DNA of 64,000 nucleotides from Mycoplasmatota bacterium (GTDB taxonomy: Bacteria; Bacillota_I; Bacilli_A; Izemoplasmatales; Hujiaoplasmataceae): contig CP076020.1 in NCBI GenBank assembly GCA_018622675.1, forward strand, positions 1,116,001 to 1,180,000, written 5' to 3'. Under the pieces are notes generated by a model. The model was not told the DNA's origin. It did not search any database and saw nothing but the letters and a program-made list of their open reading frames with translations. Both the position numbers and the translations under genes were made by a program. Positions 9,239-20,018 of this stretch are shown one piece after another. Numbering within the stretch: position 1 is the first letter of the stretch; each line of letters starts with the position of its first letter.

Positions 9239-12200
9239 CTATTCTTCTAAAGTTTCAAAAGTAAAGCTTTCAACTTCACCACTATCAGTAGTAACAGTAA
9301 CTGTATACTCTGTTTCAGCAGTTAATCCGTCAACTTCAAATTCAATACTTGAGAAATCAAATGCAGATAAATCAATAGTTTCACTGAATGTATCACCATC
9401 TGTAATAACAACGTTAGTAATAACTTCAGGAGTTAATGCAGTAACAGCATTCATTTCAAGATTGATTGTTGCCATATCAACATCTGCAGTAACTGTAGCA
9501 TCCGCAAAGATTGAAGCAGTTTCGAAAGCAACTAATTCAACTAAATCACCAGAAGTAATTTCTAGGTAATAAGCTGTTCCAGATTTAAGTCCGTCTTCAG
9601 TCATATTAACTCTAGTCATACCAGCAGGTAATGTATAAGCAGAAATTTCAGTTAATTCAGCATCTAATACACGTAACTCTTCAACGTATCTAGTAGCACC
9701 TGTAACATCATTCAATAATGTAACATCGAATGTAGCGCTAGCAGTTGTAGTTGCTATATCAGCAGCATCAACAATTGATCTAGTTGAGAATGCAAATTCT
9801 AAGTTAGTATAATATACATAAGGATCAGTCATAAACGCTTCACCAGTATCTGCAATGATAGTATAATCAGCACCAGCTTCTAAACCAGTAATATTAATAG
9901 TCCAGTCATCATTTGCATCTTGTTCTTTAACTACTGTAACATCAGCAGTAATATCTTCATCCCATGCATTGTAAACTGTAACACCATCGATATCGCGTTT
10001 TACGCCTGTAGCTTGATCATCATTATTGAAGATAATGTCAATTGCAGCTGAAGTTTCATCAGTTCTAATTTCACTATATTCAACTAATTCTGCTGTATAG
10101 AACCATTCTGAAGCTGTAGTAAATTCAGCATCATCAAGTGCAGGTACTGTGTAGTTGATTTCAACAACATAATCATATGGATATGGTTTAACACCAGTGA
10201 TATCAATAGTTTCAGTTGTTGCATCTATATCTACCATACCAGTAACGTCATCATATACACCAGTTACTTGATTGAACTCAGTAATTGTATATGTTAAGTT
10301 TTCATAAGCATCATTATCAAATTGGTCAATAGTGAATGAGAATCCTGTAGGTGTAATTGAAGTCATATCAATAACTGCATTAGGAACATCCGCTTCTTCT
10401 CCTTCTAAGATATAAGCTTCTCCATTAAGAACAGCAGTAATTGCATTAAATGACCATACTTCTTTAAGATCTTCTGTACCATCATTGTATTCTACACCAA
10501 TGTTAGCAGATGAAGTATCAATACCCCAGTTAAGAGTAAATCCACCGCGGTTGTCATCAGCGAAAACATCTAAGAAAGATGCAGCGTCTAATGTAGAACC
10601 AGAGATACCACCAACAGATAAGTCAAAGTTACCAGTCATCATGTAATCATAATAGATTCCTGGGAAGTCTTTAGGTTCAACGTTAATAACAACTTCGATT
10701 CCTAAATCTTCATTAACAAATGTTTCTTCAAAAGTAGTTTTAATATATTGTCCTAGTAAGTTTTGAGCTTCTGAACCAGAGAATACATAGAAATCCATTT
10801 CAATTGTATCGCCTTCTTCATAAACGCCATCGTCTACTAGTTTTTCGATTGCCATGTTCCATAAAGCAACAGCAGCATCTTTATTGTATCCATTTGATCC
10901 AGTCGCTAAACCTTCACCAACAGTTTGTCCTTGTTCAGTATTTCTATAAGGAACACCTTCTTCAGCTTCCACTAGATAAGCATCAGAGAATAGATACATT
11001 TGTGTTTGTGATGTTTTTAAAACAGTTTCAGCTAAATATTTTCTATCAATTGCAAAGAACATTGCATTTTTGAAATCATCATTAGCTAATAATGGTTCTG
11101 GAACCCAAGTTGATCCTGGGAATTGTGATTGTTGTTCATCAACAGTACCTAAACCATTAATCATCATTCTAAATGTTGTCGCACCAGGTACACGTTTTAA
11201 TCTAGGATCGTTTTTGTAATCATCAAAGTTTTCAGTAGGTAAAGAAACAGCTTCTAATTTACCTGCTTCAAATTCTTGGAATCTTACAGCAGCATCTTCG
11301 ATAATTTGAATTTCATATCCAGTAAAGAAGAATTCATCTTCATTATGATAATTAGGGTTTTTAGCTAAAACTAAAGTTTTATCTGGTTCATAATAATCTA
11401 CATAGTATGCACCATGATAAGCAATAGTTGTGTTTGTTGTACCATAGTCTTCGCCTAATTCATCAACCATTTCCATATGAACAGGAGTCATAACAAATGA
11501 TCCCATGAAATATCTTACATTCCATTCAGATTGGAAATTTAAGAATGTTAATTCAAATGTGTAGTCACCAGTTTTTCTAATACCAAGTGCATCTTCAGTA
11601 GCTGTAGTTTGTTCTTGGTTATAATCCGCAGCACCTTCAAGACCAGTTGTTTGGTTTAAGAAGTCTCCACCACCTGATACAGCTCTAAACCAGTTTTGAG
11701 CTAAAGCGTATTTGAAAGTATCTACAAAATCATCAGCTGTGATATCATTATCTGTGATGTATGATGTATCAGTGTCAGGATGATAGAACCATTCTAATCC
11801 TTCTCTAACTGTGAACTCCCAAGTTTTAGCAACTGTACCTTTTGCAGTTTCATCTGTTTCATATGGATCACCATTAATTGGGTTGTTTCCATCATCTGCA
11901 TCTTTCATAACAGGATTTGCGCTAAACATAGAAGGTAATAATTCATAACCAGTCTTGTCATTATTGAATTGGTATGTATATGGCATATCCATATAAATAC
12001 TCATGAAGTCAGAGTCAGTTGATGTATCATAGATCCATTGGTTCCATGTTACAGGGTTAGTTGTTCCTGCAGATCTGTAAGTGTAAGCTCCTGGTCTACC
12101 AGGTTCTCCATCAGCCATTAAAACAGTTGAGTCATCAGCTGTCATAGTAGAGAATGAAGTTCCGAATCCCATTACAGGAATGTAGCTAGATACAGGAAGT

Positions 12201-12529
12201 TGAAGTCTAGATGAATAAAGATTAAAACCTCCATTAGCAAATAGTGGAACCCCACCATACATTGTGTTCATTAAATACTTTTCAGCAGCTGCCATAAAAG
12301 TATGTCTAACTTCAGAAGTTTGGAATTTATAGTTATAAAGTCCAGTAGGATAGTCATATCCTTCAAATTGATCGTCTTCTGTGTCAGTTGATGGATCAGT
12401 AGTTTCTCCACCGTCTTCTGTCGTTGTGTCTTCTGTAGCTGGAGCTTCAGTAGTGTCATCGTCTCCGTTACATGCAGCGATTCCAACTAATAGAAAAGCT
12501 GCCATTAAAAACATAAATAGTTTTTTCAA
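9239..12529 (-). CDS. oppA: Oligopeptide-binding lipoprotein OppA with C-terminal beta-sandwich repeats
   Basis: The protein has 1096 residues, about twice the normal 540-600. It begins with a lipoprotein signal (MKKLFMFLMAAFLLVGIAAC, lipid-modified Cys20) and an acidic Thr/Asp/Glu linker. A family 5 solute-binding domain extends to about residue 650, with segments typical of OppA (EFTVREGLEW, DDFVDTFKYAL, NPNYH). From about 690 to the end are several Thr/Val/Asp-rich strand repeats resembling fibronectin type III or Ig-like modules (for example TSITPTGFSFTID and MNAVTALTPEVIT), probably four. It captures peptides outside the membrane for OppBCDF. It is the first gene of the operon, and the following hairpin suggests higher expression. 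Confidence 0.92.
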   Translation of the reverse strand: MKKLFMFLMAAFLLVGIAACNGDDDTTEAPATEDTTTEDGGETTDPSTDTEDDQFEGYDYPTGLYNYKFQTSEVRHTFMAAAEKYLMNTMYGGVPLFANGGFNLYSSRLQLPVSSYIPVMGFGTSFSTMTADDSTVLMADGEPGRPGAYTYRSAGTTNPVTWNQWIYDTSTDSDFMSIYMDMPYTYQFNNDKTGYELLPSMFSANPVMKDADDGNNPINGDPYETDETAKGTVAKTWEFTVREGLEWFYHPDTDTSYITDNDITADDFVDTFKYALAQNWFRAVSGGGDFLNQTTGLEGAADYNQEQTTATEDALGIRKTGDYTFELTFLNFQSEWNVRYFMGSFVMTPVHMEMVDELGEDYGTTNTTIAYHGAYYVDYYEPDKTLVLAKNPNYHNEDEFFFTGYEIQIIEDAAVRFQEFEAGKLEAVSLPTENFDDYKNDPRLKRVPGATTFRMMINGLGTVDEQQSQFPGSTWVPEPLLANDDFKNAMFFAIDRKYLAETVLKTSQTQMYLFSDAYLVEAEEGVPYRNTEQGQTVGEGLATGSNGYNKDAAVALWNMAIEKLVDDGVYEEGDTIEMDFYVFSGSEAQNLLGQYIKTTFEETFVNEDLGIEVVINVEPKDFPGIYYDYMMTGNFDLSVGGISGSTLDAASFLDVFADDNRGGFTLNWGIDTSSANIGVEYNDGTEDLKEVWSFNAITAVLNGEAYILEGEEADVPNAVIDMTSITPTGFSFTIDQFDNDAYENLTYTITEFNQVTGVYDDVTGMVDIDATTETIDITGVKPYPYDYVVEINYTVPALDDAEFTTASEWFYTAELVEYSEIRTDETSAAIDIIFNNDDQATGVKRDIDGVTVYNAWDEDITADVTVVKEQDANDDWTINITGLEAGADYTIIADTGEAFMTDPYVYYTNLEFAFSTRSIVDAADIATTTASATFDVTLLNDVTGATRYVEELRVLDAELTEISAYTLPAGMTRVNMTEDGLKSGTAYYLEITSGDLVELVAFETASIFADATVTADVDMATINLEMNAVTALTPEVITNVVITDGDTFSETIDLSAFDFSSIEFEVDGLTAETEYTVTVTTDSGEVESFTFETLEE

Positions 12530-12691
12530 TTTTTTCTCCTCTCTTTCTTTTCCTTAAAAATTTTACATTTTTCTTATATATAAAACCATTGTTATCTACA
12601 TCCAAATCAATTTGAATATAATAACAACGAAATATATAACTACCTAAATATCCAGAAAGCGTGATAAATAGATATCGAAAACTGTTAAGTA

Positions 12692-12720
12692 ATTATATCA
12701 TAGAAAAAACAAGGTGTAAA
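12692..12720 (-). promoter_or_regulatory. Promoter of the opp operon
   Basis: On the minus strand TTTACA (12715-12720), a 17-base spacer and consensus TATAAT (12692-12697) lie about 160 bases upstream of oppA. The 271-base gap 12530-12801 contains nothing else that I recognise. Confidence 0.7.
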
Positions 12721-12801
12721 GTTGTCTTTTAAAAAATACTGTAATAATAATCAATTTTGATACCCATTTTACTTTCTCTTGTACAAATTTATAGTTATGC
12801 G

Positions 12802-14520
12802 CTATTCTATTGAGTTTTTTGCTTTATTTACTGCGAAAACTATCTCGGTTTCACTCATTAAATCATATATCTTATAATCAACTTTTATACCTGATTCTAT
12901 GGACCTATATTCAAAACCATTATGAATGTCACCACTTCTTGAACTTAAAACATTATTTGTTGAGATCATAATCGCTGACCCATCAGGCAATATAAAAGCA
13001 CCAATTGAAGAAGCACCACCGCTAGAATCTTGCCCAATAATAGGGATATTTAATTCTTTAGCCATCGAAGCAAATAGATTGGCCGCACTAAAGGTTACAC
13101 CTGATGTCATTACATAGTATTGATAATCATAATGATTATATGAACTATCTATAAAGTATGAAACCGCTGACCCATCGGCCGGATTTTGTGAATGATAGGT
13201 ATACAAATCCTCTTCCATGTAACCAAAAATTCTTAATACAGCCCCTAAATTACCACCTGTATTAAAAGATAGATCAATAATTACATCTTCTACAGTATCA
13301 GGAAGTCTTTTTAAAATAACTCCAAAATCATCTGGTGTATCTATGTCAAAACCAGTCAGATGAATTAATGCAATTGTATCGTTATCAATGAGTGTATAGT
13401 CTGGCAAATCCAAACTTCCAAACTTATTGATTAGACCTTGTCTAACTTGATTAATATCTTGATAAAAATTAAAGGTTTTTTCACCAGTATCATACAAAGA
13501 TATCTGTGATTGTAAACGCGTATCATAATAACCGTGGAAAACATGGGAAGTATGCAAGTCATCCATCTCATAAACTAAGTCAAAAATCTGATCATATAAA
13601 TCTTGGTCTTCTCCATTAAGGTATTGGCTTTTTCTTGGTTCTAAAACCTCATAAAAAGATTGATAATCTTTTTCATTTTTTAGCCCGTAAAAATAATCCA
13701 TGATAAATGCCATGGCATTATAACTCGCTAGCTTAACATCCGCTGGCATCTCTTTATGATTATATGAAGAATTATGAATCATATCAATAATATCCTCATC
13801 AAAACCACTTAATGCAAAAGTATCTACTCCATATAAGGCATCGCCATTATAATAAACTTGATAATAGATATCACTCATAAATATAATATTAGCAATATGC
13901 AAGGGCATTAAAAATAGTGTATCTTCTTCCTCATCCAAAGTTAAAATATCAATGTCATAATCATTAAAATTAAAAACAACTTCTTCGCCATCAACATAAT
14001 CAGCATCGACATAATTTAAACCTTCTCCATAATCAGATTCAGTCTGAGCCATGTACCCTGAAAAAAAATCATAATTTGAAACAGTCATTGTATGATTTGT
14101 AAAGTCTAAAGACGCAGAATGAACATCAGTAATCATCGTGACACCATCTACATCTAAATACCGACTTTCATATGAAATCACTAATGAATCACTGCTATCG
14201 GATTCAAAGTTTAATAAATTTGGTTCTACCGCTCCCTCTACTAAAGAAAAGAAGGATTCAATATCAACATAAGGAACTTCTCCTTGACTTGTATAATATA
14301 AGGAAAAGTTCTTTTGATTATCAACAATATATTCATCAGAAGTTCCAATGAATGATAAATTTCTTTTATCAGATATTGTTATATCGTCAATAGACGTCTC
14401 TTCACTATCTTTGCTTGTACTTATATCTAATGTATTTGTATCCTCAGTATTTAATCCACAGCTTATCAAAGCTAAAAAGAAAAATACAAATACTGATAAT
14501 GTGATTATTTTTTTTGCCAT
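12802..14520 (-). CDS. Lipoprotein with peptidase S41-like (tail-specific protease) domain
   Basis: The protein has 572 residues from ATG 14520, chosen because AAGGAG lies 5-7 bases upstream. A GTG 6 bases earlier sits on the ribosome binding site. The signal peptide ends in LALISC with lipid-modified Cys21. The C-terminal third resembles the S41/TSPc catalytic core: DDLHTSHVF, DVIIDLSFNTGGNLGAV, and TSGVTFSAANLF, where the serine of FSAANLF is the likely nucleophile, followed by GQDSSGGASSIGAF. The N-terminal region of about 270 residues is Asp/Tyr-rich and not assigned. No PDZ domain is obvious. It is probably a surface-anchored serine protease or a relative. It lies upstream of the opp promoter and reads the same way but is transcribed separately. 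Confidence 0.75.
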   Translation of the reverse strand: MAKKIITLSVFVFFFLALISCGLNTEDTNTLDISTSKDSEETSIDDITISDKRNLSFIGTSDEYIVDNQKNFSLYYTSQGEVPYVDIESFFSLVEGAVEPNLLNFESDSSDSLVISYESRYLDVDGVTMITDVHSASLDFTNHTMTVSNYDFFSGYMAQTESDYGEGLNYVDADYVDGEEVVFNFNDYDIDILTLDEEEDTLFLMPLHIANIIFMSDIYYQVYYNGDALYGVDTFALSGFDEDIIDMIHNSSYNHKEMPADVKLASYNAMAFIMDYFYGLKNEKDYQSFYEVLEPRKSQYLNGEDQDLYDQIFDLVYEMDDLHTSHVFHGYYDTRLQSQISLYDTGEKTFNFYQDINQVRQGLINKFGSLDLPDYTLIDNDTIALIHLTGFDIDTPDDFGVILKRLPDTVEDVIIDLSFNTGGNLGAVLRIFGYMEEDLYTYHSQNPADGSAVSYFIDSSYNHYDYQYYVMTSGVTFSAANLFASMAKELNIPIIGQDSSGGASSIGAFILPDGSAIMISTNNVLSSRSGDIHNGFEYRSIESGIKVDYKIYDLMSETEIVFAVNKAKNSIE

Positions 14521-14552
14521 AAACACTCCTTCATGATGTCATTAAAAATTTC

Positions 14553-15269
14553 TTAAGATTTCTTTAAAACAAGACACAATTGATGAGCAAAACTAAAACC
14601 ATTCTCTTTCAAATATGCTTTTAAGCTTTCAGCTTCTTCCTTATATAAAGAATATTTATCATGGTCTTTTACATTTAATAGTAAGCCATCAATTAATTGA
14701 TATAAATCATCTATGGTTATTTCTTTATCAAAAGTCTTTGTTTCTAACTTCCAATAATCCACAATTGGCCAAGGTGAAAACATCTCTATGGCTTGAATAA
14801 TATTTTCTTTAGAAAAAACTTGTGAATGTAACATGCCTATTTCGTGATCAATTTTAGCTGCGAACGAATGCAATAATTGATGTGATATCTCTTTATCTGA
14901 TAAATCTTCTGCGGCCATAAGCTCATTAACTATAATCATTCCATTAGGTTTTAACATATAAACCATTTGCTCAAGCATGGATTTTATATCTTTGATATGA
15001 TGCAAAGTATTTGATAAAGAAATAATATCGAAACTATTTTTCGGAAAATTAGTATCAAGAACTTCTTTTCCCATCCATTTAATCTTAGGATTATGATTAA
15101 AGGCTGATTCATCCATTTCCAATAAATAATCCACAATATCTATACCTATTATTTCTTGATAATCTTGAAATATATAATCAATAAGTTTGATGAAGTCACC
15201 TTTACCAGAACCTATATCTAAAATTCTTGGGTTGTCATATTTTTCTAAATAATTTTTTAAGTTTTTCAT
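14553..15269 (-). CDS. SAM-dependent methyltransferase (class I)
   Basis: The protein has 238 residues. The SAM-binding motif I is ILDIGSGKGDF (about residues 15-25), followed by an acidic strand end in IIGIDIVDY and motif IV-like DIISLSNTLHHI, then the MVYMLKPNGMIIVNE region. This is the Methyltransf_11/25 pattern. The substrate cannot be told from sequence. It starts after GAGGTGAGCT and ends 32 bases before the S41-like lipoprotein start, so the two may be co-transcribed. Confidence 0.8.
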   Translation of the reverse strand: MKNLKNYLEKYDNPRILDIGSGKGDFIKLIDYIFQDYQEIIGIDIVDYLLEMDESAFNHNPKIKWMGKEVLDTNFPKNSFDIISLSNTLHHIKDIKSMLEQMVYMLKPNGMIIVNELMAAEDLSDKEISHQLLHSFAAKIDHEIGMLHSQVFSKENIIQAIEMFSPWPIVDYWKLETKTFDKEITIDDLYQLIDGLLLNVKDHDKYSLYKEEAESLKAYLKENGFSFAHQLCLVLKKS

Positions 15270-15362
15270 AGCTCACCTCTCTATACTAATTATACATATT
15301 TTATATGATTTATGTTAAGATAGAAGAAATTAATAAAAAAAAATATGAAGGAGCGAAAAAAA

Positions 15363-16046
15363 ATGAAAAAAAAAGACATAATTTTGATATTTTATATTCT
15401 TATAATCATTGCTTTGTTTGTTTTTGAATCAACAAGATTATATATTGAAACACAAACAAAAAATCATCCATATATTTTAGGATTTATCAAAACATCTATT
15501 TTAGCTACAACAGGTGAATGCATTGCATCTAGAATAACAAGTGGAAAGTATTTTAATAAAAAAGGTTTAATTTATAAATTCATTGTTTGGGGATTTTTAG
15601 GTTTAGGATTTGTCTTAATGTTTAACATTTATTCTAAGGGTGTCCTAGATTCTATCCATAATCAATTATTACCTCAATTAAATCAAACTGGTTTTATCAA
15701 TAACCTCTATCAAGCCTTTTTAATTTCTTTCATCATGAATTTGACATTTGCACCTGCTTTTATGTTATTACATAGAGTTACTGATACTTATATCGACTTA
15801 GGACAAGGACAAGTGAAAGAAATGGTTAAGATACCTATCCATAAAATTACCAATGAAATCAATTGGAAAAATTTCTTTGAATTTGTATTATTAAAAACAA
15901 TTCCATTCTTTTGGATACCTGCTCATACTATTACCTTTTTACTACCTGAACACTATCGTGTTTTAATGGCTGGTTTCTTATCAATCGCTTTAGGTTTAAT
16001 TTTGACTTTATCAAAAATTAAAAGCAAACAAATCCAAGAGAATTAA
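15363..16046 (+). CDS. Multi-pass membrane protein, possibly Mpv17/PMP22-like
   Basis: The protein has 227 residues from ATG 15363. AAGGAG at 15348-15353 sits 9 bases before it, and lies inside a frame starting at an earlier ATG (15345), which is therefore rejected. About five hydrophobic segments are present. The block HPYILGFIKTSILATTGECIASRIT near the N terminus and WIPAHTITFLLPEHYRVLMAGFLSIALG near the C terminus recall bacterial proteins annotated as Mpv17/PMP22-like. Function unknown. It is divergent from the methyltransferase gene. Confidence 0.55.
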   Translation: MKKKDIILIFYILIIIALFVFESTRLYIETQTKNHPYILGFIKTSILATTGECIASRITSGKYFNKKGLIYKFIVWGFLGLGFVLMFNIYSKGVLDSIHNQLLPQLNQTGFINNLYQAFLISFIMNLTFAPAFMLLHRVTDTYIDLGQGQVKEMVKIPIHKITNEINWKNFFEFVLLKTIPFFWIPAHTITFLLPEHYRVLMAGFLSIALGLILTLSKIKSKQIQEN

Positions 16047-16114
16047 GAAACTTGATTGATTTTTTATTTAAAAGTGATAAAATGTTAAAAAATATATTCT
16101 TTTAGGGGGGAAAT

Positions 16115-18136
16115 ATGAACTACTTAATTTATATTGCTGGTACATTAGCTTTACTAGCAATTATTTTTGCGATACTTTCATTTAAAAAAGTCTTATCTTA
16201 TGAAAGCGGGACTGATAAAGTTAAAGAAATAGCCGGTTTTATAAAAGACGGAGCCAATGCTTTTTTAACTAGAGAATATCGACTCATTATTATTTTTGTT
16301 GTTATTGGCTTTTTCGGCCTTTGGATAGCTTTAGGTTTAGGAAGTGCTATAGCCTTTGTTCTGGGCGCTACATTTTCAGGTGCCGCAGGCTTATTCGGAA
16401 TGAAAACCGCAACTGAAGCCAACTCAAGAACCGCAACTGCCGCAAATAACCATGGGATGAACCAAGCATTAAACGTTGCTTTTAAAGGTGGATCAGTCAT
16501 GGGAATGAGTGTTGTTGGATTTGGATTATTCGGTTTAATCATTGTATATTTTATGGCTAATACAGCCTTTGGATTAACTGCAGATGAATCCATCAGTATT
16601 GCTGCTGGTTACTCTTTGGGTGCTTCTACCATTGCTTTATTTAGCAGAGTAGGTGGTGGTATATACACTAAGGCCGCAGACGTAGGGGCCGATATGGTTG
16701 GTAAGATTGAATTAGATGTACCCGAAGATGATCCAAGAAACCCGGCGACTATTGCTGATAATGTTGGTGATAATGTTGGTGATGTTGCTGGAATGGGCTC
16801 AGACTTATTAGAATCATATGTTTCTTCAATCATTGGTGCTGCGACAATAGGTGCTTTATGGTTTGAAACACAAGGAGTCTTATATGTTTTAATGATTGCA
16901 GGCACAGGGATTTTATCTTCTATTCTTGGAAGTTTATTTGTAAAAAGCAAAGCCAATAGTGACCCCCATCGTTCTTTAAAACTAGGAACTTATATGAGTG
17001 CTTTATTCTTTGTTTTAGGCTCTTTTATCATTACACTTTTATTTAAAATTAACCAGTATGATACTGGACTTGCAAAACTACCATCAAACTTAGGACCATT
17101 TTATAGTATTATTATCGGTCTTGCAGTTGGATTATTTATTGCCTTTATTAGTGAATATTATACTTCTGAAAAATACAAATTTGTTAAAGAAATTGCCAAG
17201 CAATCAGAAACCGGTCATGCAACAAATATTATAGCTGGTGTGGCTACTGGTATGCAAAGCACTGTTTTCCCTATCTTAGCCATTGCCTTAGGTTCTATTT
17301 TAGCCTTTGAATTTGGAGGTTTGTTCGGTATTGGTTTAGCAGCTGTCGGTATGCTAGGAACCGCGGGAATGACTGTTAGTGTTGACGCCTATGGACCTAT
17401 CGCCGACAATGCAGGCGGTATCGCTCAAATGGCAAATATGGATCAAAATGTTAGAAAGATCACCGATAAACTAGATAGCGTTGGTAACACAACTGCTGCT
17501 GTGGCTAAAGGTTTTGCTATTGGTAGTGCAGCTTTGACTGCTCTTGCCTTATTCTCTTCATATGCTGTAAAAGCAAACTTAACTAAAATCGACTTAATTA
17601 ATTCACATGTCATTTCCGGTCTTGTTGTAGGTGGTATGCTAGCCTTCTTATTCAGTTCTATGACCATATTTAGTGTTGGAAAAGCAGCCAACAAGATGAT
17701 AGATGAAATTAGAAGACAATTTAGAGAAATTCCTGGTATATTAGAAGGTCAAGCCAAACCAGATTACTCAAAATGCGTGGCTATATCAACAGACTCTGCA
17801 TTAAAAGAAATGATAGCGCCAGCTTTACTTGCTATATTAACACCTATTGTTGTTGGCTTTGTATTTGGCGCTGAAGCCTTAGGCGGATTACTTGCTGGAA
17901 CCCTGATTACGGGTATCATGTTAGCTATTTTCATGGCTAATAGTGGTGGTGCTTGGGATAATGCTAAAAAATATATCGAAGATGGACATCACGGGGGAAA
18001 AGGTTCAGCTGCACATAAGGCTAGTGTTACTGGCGATACTGTTGGTGATCCTTTAAAAGATACATCGGGTCCATCACTGAATATCTTAATTAAGTTAATG
18101 ACTACAGTTTCTTTACTATTAGCAGTCATGTTTTAA
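16115..18136 (+). CDS. hppA: Membrane-bound, ion-pumping pyrophosphatase, K+-dependent type
   Basis: The protein has 673 residues and about 16 membrane helices, the normal size. It hydrolyses pyrophosphate and pumps H+ or Na+ out of the cytoplasm. Signature regions are clear: [20 protein letters not shown], then [22 protein letters not shown], and a C-terminal [17 protein letters not shown]. In the [20 protein letters not shown] block the residue after GNTT is Ala, which marks the K+-dependent subfamily (Lys marks the K+-independent one). Whether the pumped ion is Na+ or H+ cannot be decided here. AGGGGGGAAAT precedes the ATG. It is monocistronic, with a strong terminator. Confidence 0.95.
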   Translation: MNYLIYIAGTLALLAIIFAILSFKKVLSYESGTDKVKEIAGFIKDGANAFLTREYRLIIIFVVIGFFGLWIALGLGSAIAFVLGATFSGAAGLFGMKTATEANSRTATAANNHGMNQALNVAFKGGSVMGMSVVGFGLFGLIIVYFMANTAFGLTADESISIAAGYSLGASTIALFSRVGGGIYTKAADVGADMVGKIELDVPEDDPRNPATIADNVGDNVGDVAGMGSDLLESYVSSIIGAATIGALWFETQGVLYVLMIAGTGILSSILGSLFVKSKANSDPHRSLKLGTYMSALFFVLGSFIITLLFKINQYDTGLAKLPSNLGPFYSIIIGLAVGLFIAFISEYYTSEKYKFVKEIAKQSETGHATNIIAGVATGMQSTVFPILAIALGSILAFEFGGLFGIGLAAVGMLGTAGMTVSVDAYGPIADNAGGIAQMANMDQNVRKITDKLDSVGNTTAAVAKGFAIGSAALTALALFSSYAVKANLTKIDLINSHVISGLVVGGMLAFLFSSMTIFSVGKAANKMIDEIRRQFREIPGILEGQAKPDYSKCVAISTDSALKEMIAPALLAILTPIVVGFVFGAEALGGLLAGTLITGIMLAIFMANSGGAWDNAKKYIEDGHHGGKGSAAHKASVTGDTVGDPLKDTSGPSLNILIKLMTTVSLLLAVMF

Positions 18137-18152
18137 ATAATAATGACTTCGT

Positions 18153-18184
18153 AAAATCCTAAGATTATTCTTAGGATTTTTTTT
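18153..18184 (+). terminator. Terminator of hppA
   Basis: A 12-bp perfect stem (AAAATCCTAAGA / TCTTAGGATTTT), TTAT loop and a T tract continuing to 18184. Confidence 0.9.
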
Positions 18185-18263
18185 AAAAGTCGTCACTAGC
18201 TATTCGCATATATAGATAACATATGGTAAAATTAAATTAATTATCGTTAAAGGAGAATTGAAA

Positions 18264-19955
18264 ATGAAATTTAAAGATTACAAGTACCAAAGACCAGATA
18301 TTGAAAAATATCAAAAACAAATGGAAGAATTACTAAGTAAAATTGGTGATGACATTGATTTAGAAAGTGAAATTCAAGTTATTGAAGAATACTTCAAAAT
18401 TAATGACGAACTAGATTCAATGTCCACTTTAGTATCAATTAGAAATAGTCTTGATACCAAGGATGAATTTTATCAAGAAGAACAAGATTTCTTTGATGAA
18501 AACGGGCCTAAGTTACAAATGTATAACAACCAGTTTTCAAAAAAATTAATTCAATCTAAAAATCGTAAAGCCTTAGAAGAAAAATTTGGTCAGTTAATAT
18601 TTAAACAAGCCGAATTACAAGAAAAAACCTTTTCTGAAGAAATCATTCCCGATTTACAAAAGGAAAATAGGTTAAGTACTAAGTATTCTAAATTATTGGC
18701 TAGCGCTGAAATTGAGTTTGAAGGTAAAATTTACAACCTAACGCAAATGGGACCGTTTTTACAAAGCCTAGATAGAGAAACAAGACATCAAGCTCAATTG
18801 AAAACGTCTGAATTCTTTGAACAAAACGAAAAAGAGTTAGATGACATCTATGATGAAATGGTAAAAACACGTCATAAAATTGCAAAAACACTTGGCTATG
18901 ATAATTTTGTACAACTTGGTTATGATCGACTAGGCCGAACAGATTACACTGCAAAAGATGTAAAAACCTACCGTGATCAAATCTATCATGAAGTTGTACC
19001 AGTAGTCAAAGAACTAGTTGAGAGAAAAGCAAAAAGAATCGGTATTGAATCACCAAAATCTTATGATTTAGCACTATCATTTAAAACAGGAAACCCTACA
19101 CCTAAGGGCGACTTAAAATGGCAAGTAAACATTGCTAAAAATATGTATGAAGAGATGTCTCAAGAAACTGGTGAATTCTTTAATTTCATGTTAGACCATG
19201 AATTGTTAGAATTAGACAGCAAGCCCGGAAAAGCTGGTGGCGGTTATTGTACTTATATTCCAAATTATAAGTCTCCATTCATCTTCGCAAACTTTAATGG
19301 AACAAGCCACGACGTGAATGTTTTAACCCATGAAGCTGGTCATGCTTTCCAAATATATTCAAGCAGAGACCTTCTACCGTCTTATCGTTGGCCAACCATG
19401 GAAGCTGCAGAAATACATTCAATGAGTATGGAATTTTTAGCTTGGCCATGGATTGACCAATTCTTTAAAGAAGATACAGATAAATATAAATTTTATCATT
19501 TAGACAGTTCATTATCTTTCTTGCCTTATGGTGTCACTGTTGATGAATTTCAACACGAAGTCTACAATAATCCAAATATGACACCTGATGAAAGAAAATC
19601 AACTTGGAGAAAGATTGAAAAGAAATATCTACCATTCAAAGATTATGATGATGATACTTTTATGGAAAAAGGAACTTATTGGTTTAAACAAGGTCACATT
19701 TTCTCAGTACCTTTCTATTATATTGATTACACACTCGCACAAGTTTTAGCATTTCAATTCTTTGTATTGAGTCAAGAAAATCATGACTTAGCCTTAGAAA
19801 AATACATCAAATTATGTCGCCTAGGTGGATCAAAGAGTTTTGTTGAACTAGTAGAGTCAACTGGACTAAACAATCCATTTAAAAAAGGCACTATAAAAGA
19901 AGTCATAGAGCCTATTAATGAATATTTAAATAAGGTTAATGATCAAGAACTTTAA
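18264..19955 (+). CDS. M3 family oligoendopeptidase (PepF-like)
   Basis: A zinc metallopeptidase of 563 residues. The active site HEAGH is at about residue 356 (VLTHEAGHAFQIYSS), with a downstream Glu in the MEAAEIHSMSMEFLAWPW block that supplies the third zinc ligand. Length and motifs fit the M3 family group annotated as oligoendopeptidases other than PepF. It degrades short peptides in the cytoplasm and could process peptides imported by Opp. I chose ATG 18264, with AAAGGAG 8 bases upstream; a TTG two codons earlier is too close to that site. Confidence 0.92.
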   Translation: MKFKDYKYQRPDIEKYQKQMEELLSKIGDDIDLESEIQVIEEYFKINDELDSMSTLVSIRNSLDTKDEFYQEEQDFFDENGPKLQMYNNQFSKKLIQSKNRKALEEKFGQLIFKQAELQEKTFSEEIIPDLQKENRLSTKYSKLLASAEIEFEGKIYNLTQMGPFLQSLDRETRHQAQLKTSEFFEQNEKELDDIYDEMVKTRHKIAKTLGYDNFVQLGYDRLGRTDYTAKDVKTYRDQIYHEVVPVVKELVERKAKRIGIESPKSYDLALSFKTGNPTPKGDLKWQVNIAKNMYEEMSQETGEFFNFMLDHELLELDSKPGKAGGGYCTYIPNYKSPFIFANFNGTSHDVNVLTHEAGHAFQIYSSRDLLPSYRWPTMEAAEIHSMSMEFLAWPWIDQFFKEDTDKYKFYHLDSSLSFLPYGVTVDEFQHEVYNNPNMTPDERKSTWRKIEKKYLPFKDYDDDTFMEKGTYWFKQGHIFSVPFYYIDYTLAQVLAFQFFVLSQENHDLALEKYIKLCRLGGSKSFVELVESTGLNNPFKKGTIKEVIEPINEYLNKVNDQEL

Positions 19956-20018
19956 AAAGCCAATATAATTGCTTATAAATTTATTTTTGTTATAATTAAT
20001 AGTGAAGGAGATGATTAT

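Noticed and set aside
12521-12801. Riboswitch upstream of oppA
   Set aside because: The 160-base leader is AT-rich and no known aptamer pattern or terminator/antiterminator pair could be drawn.
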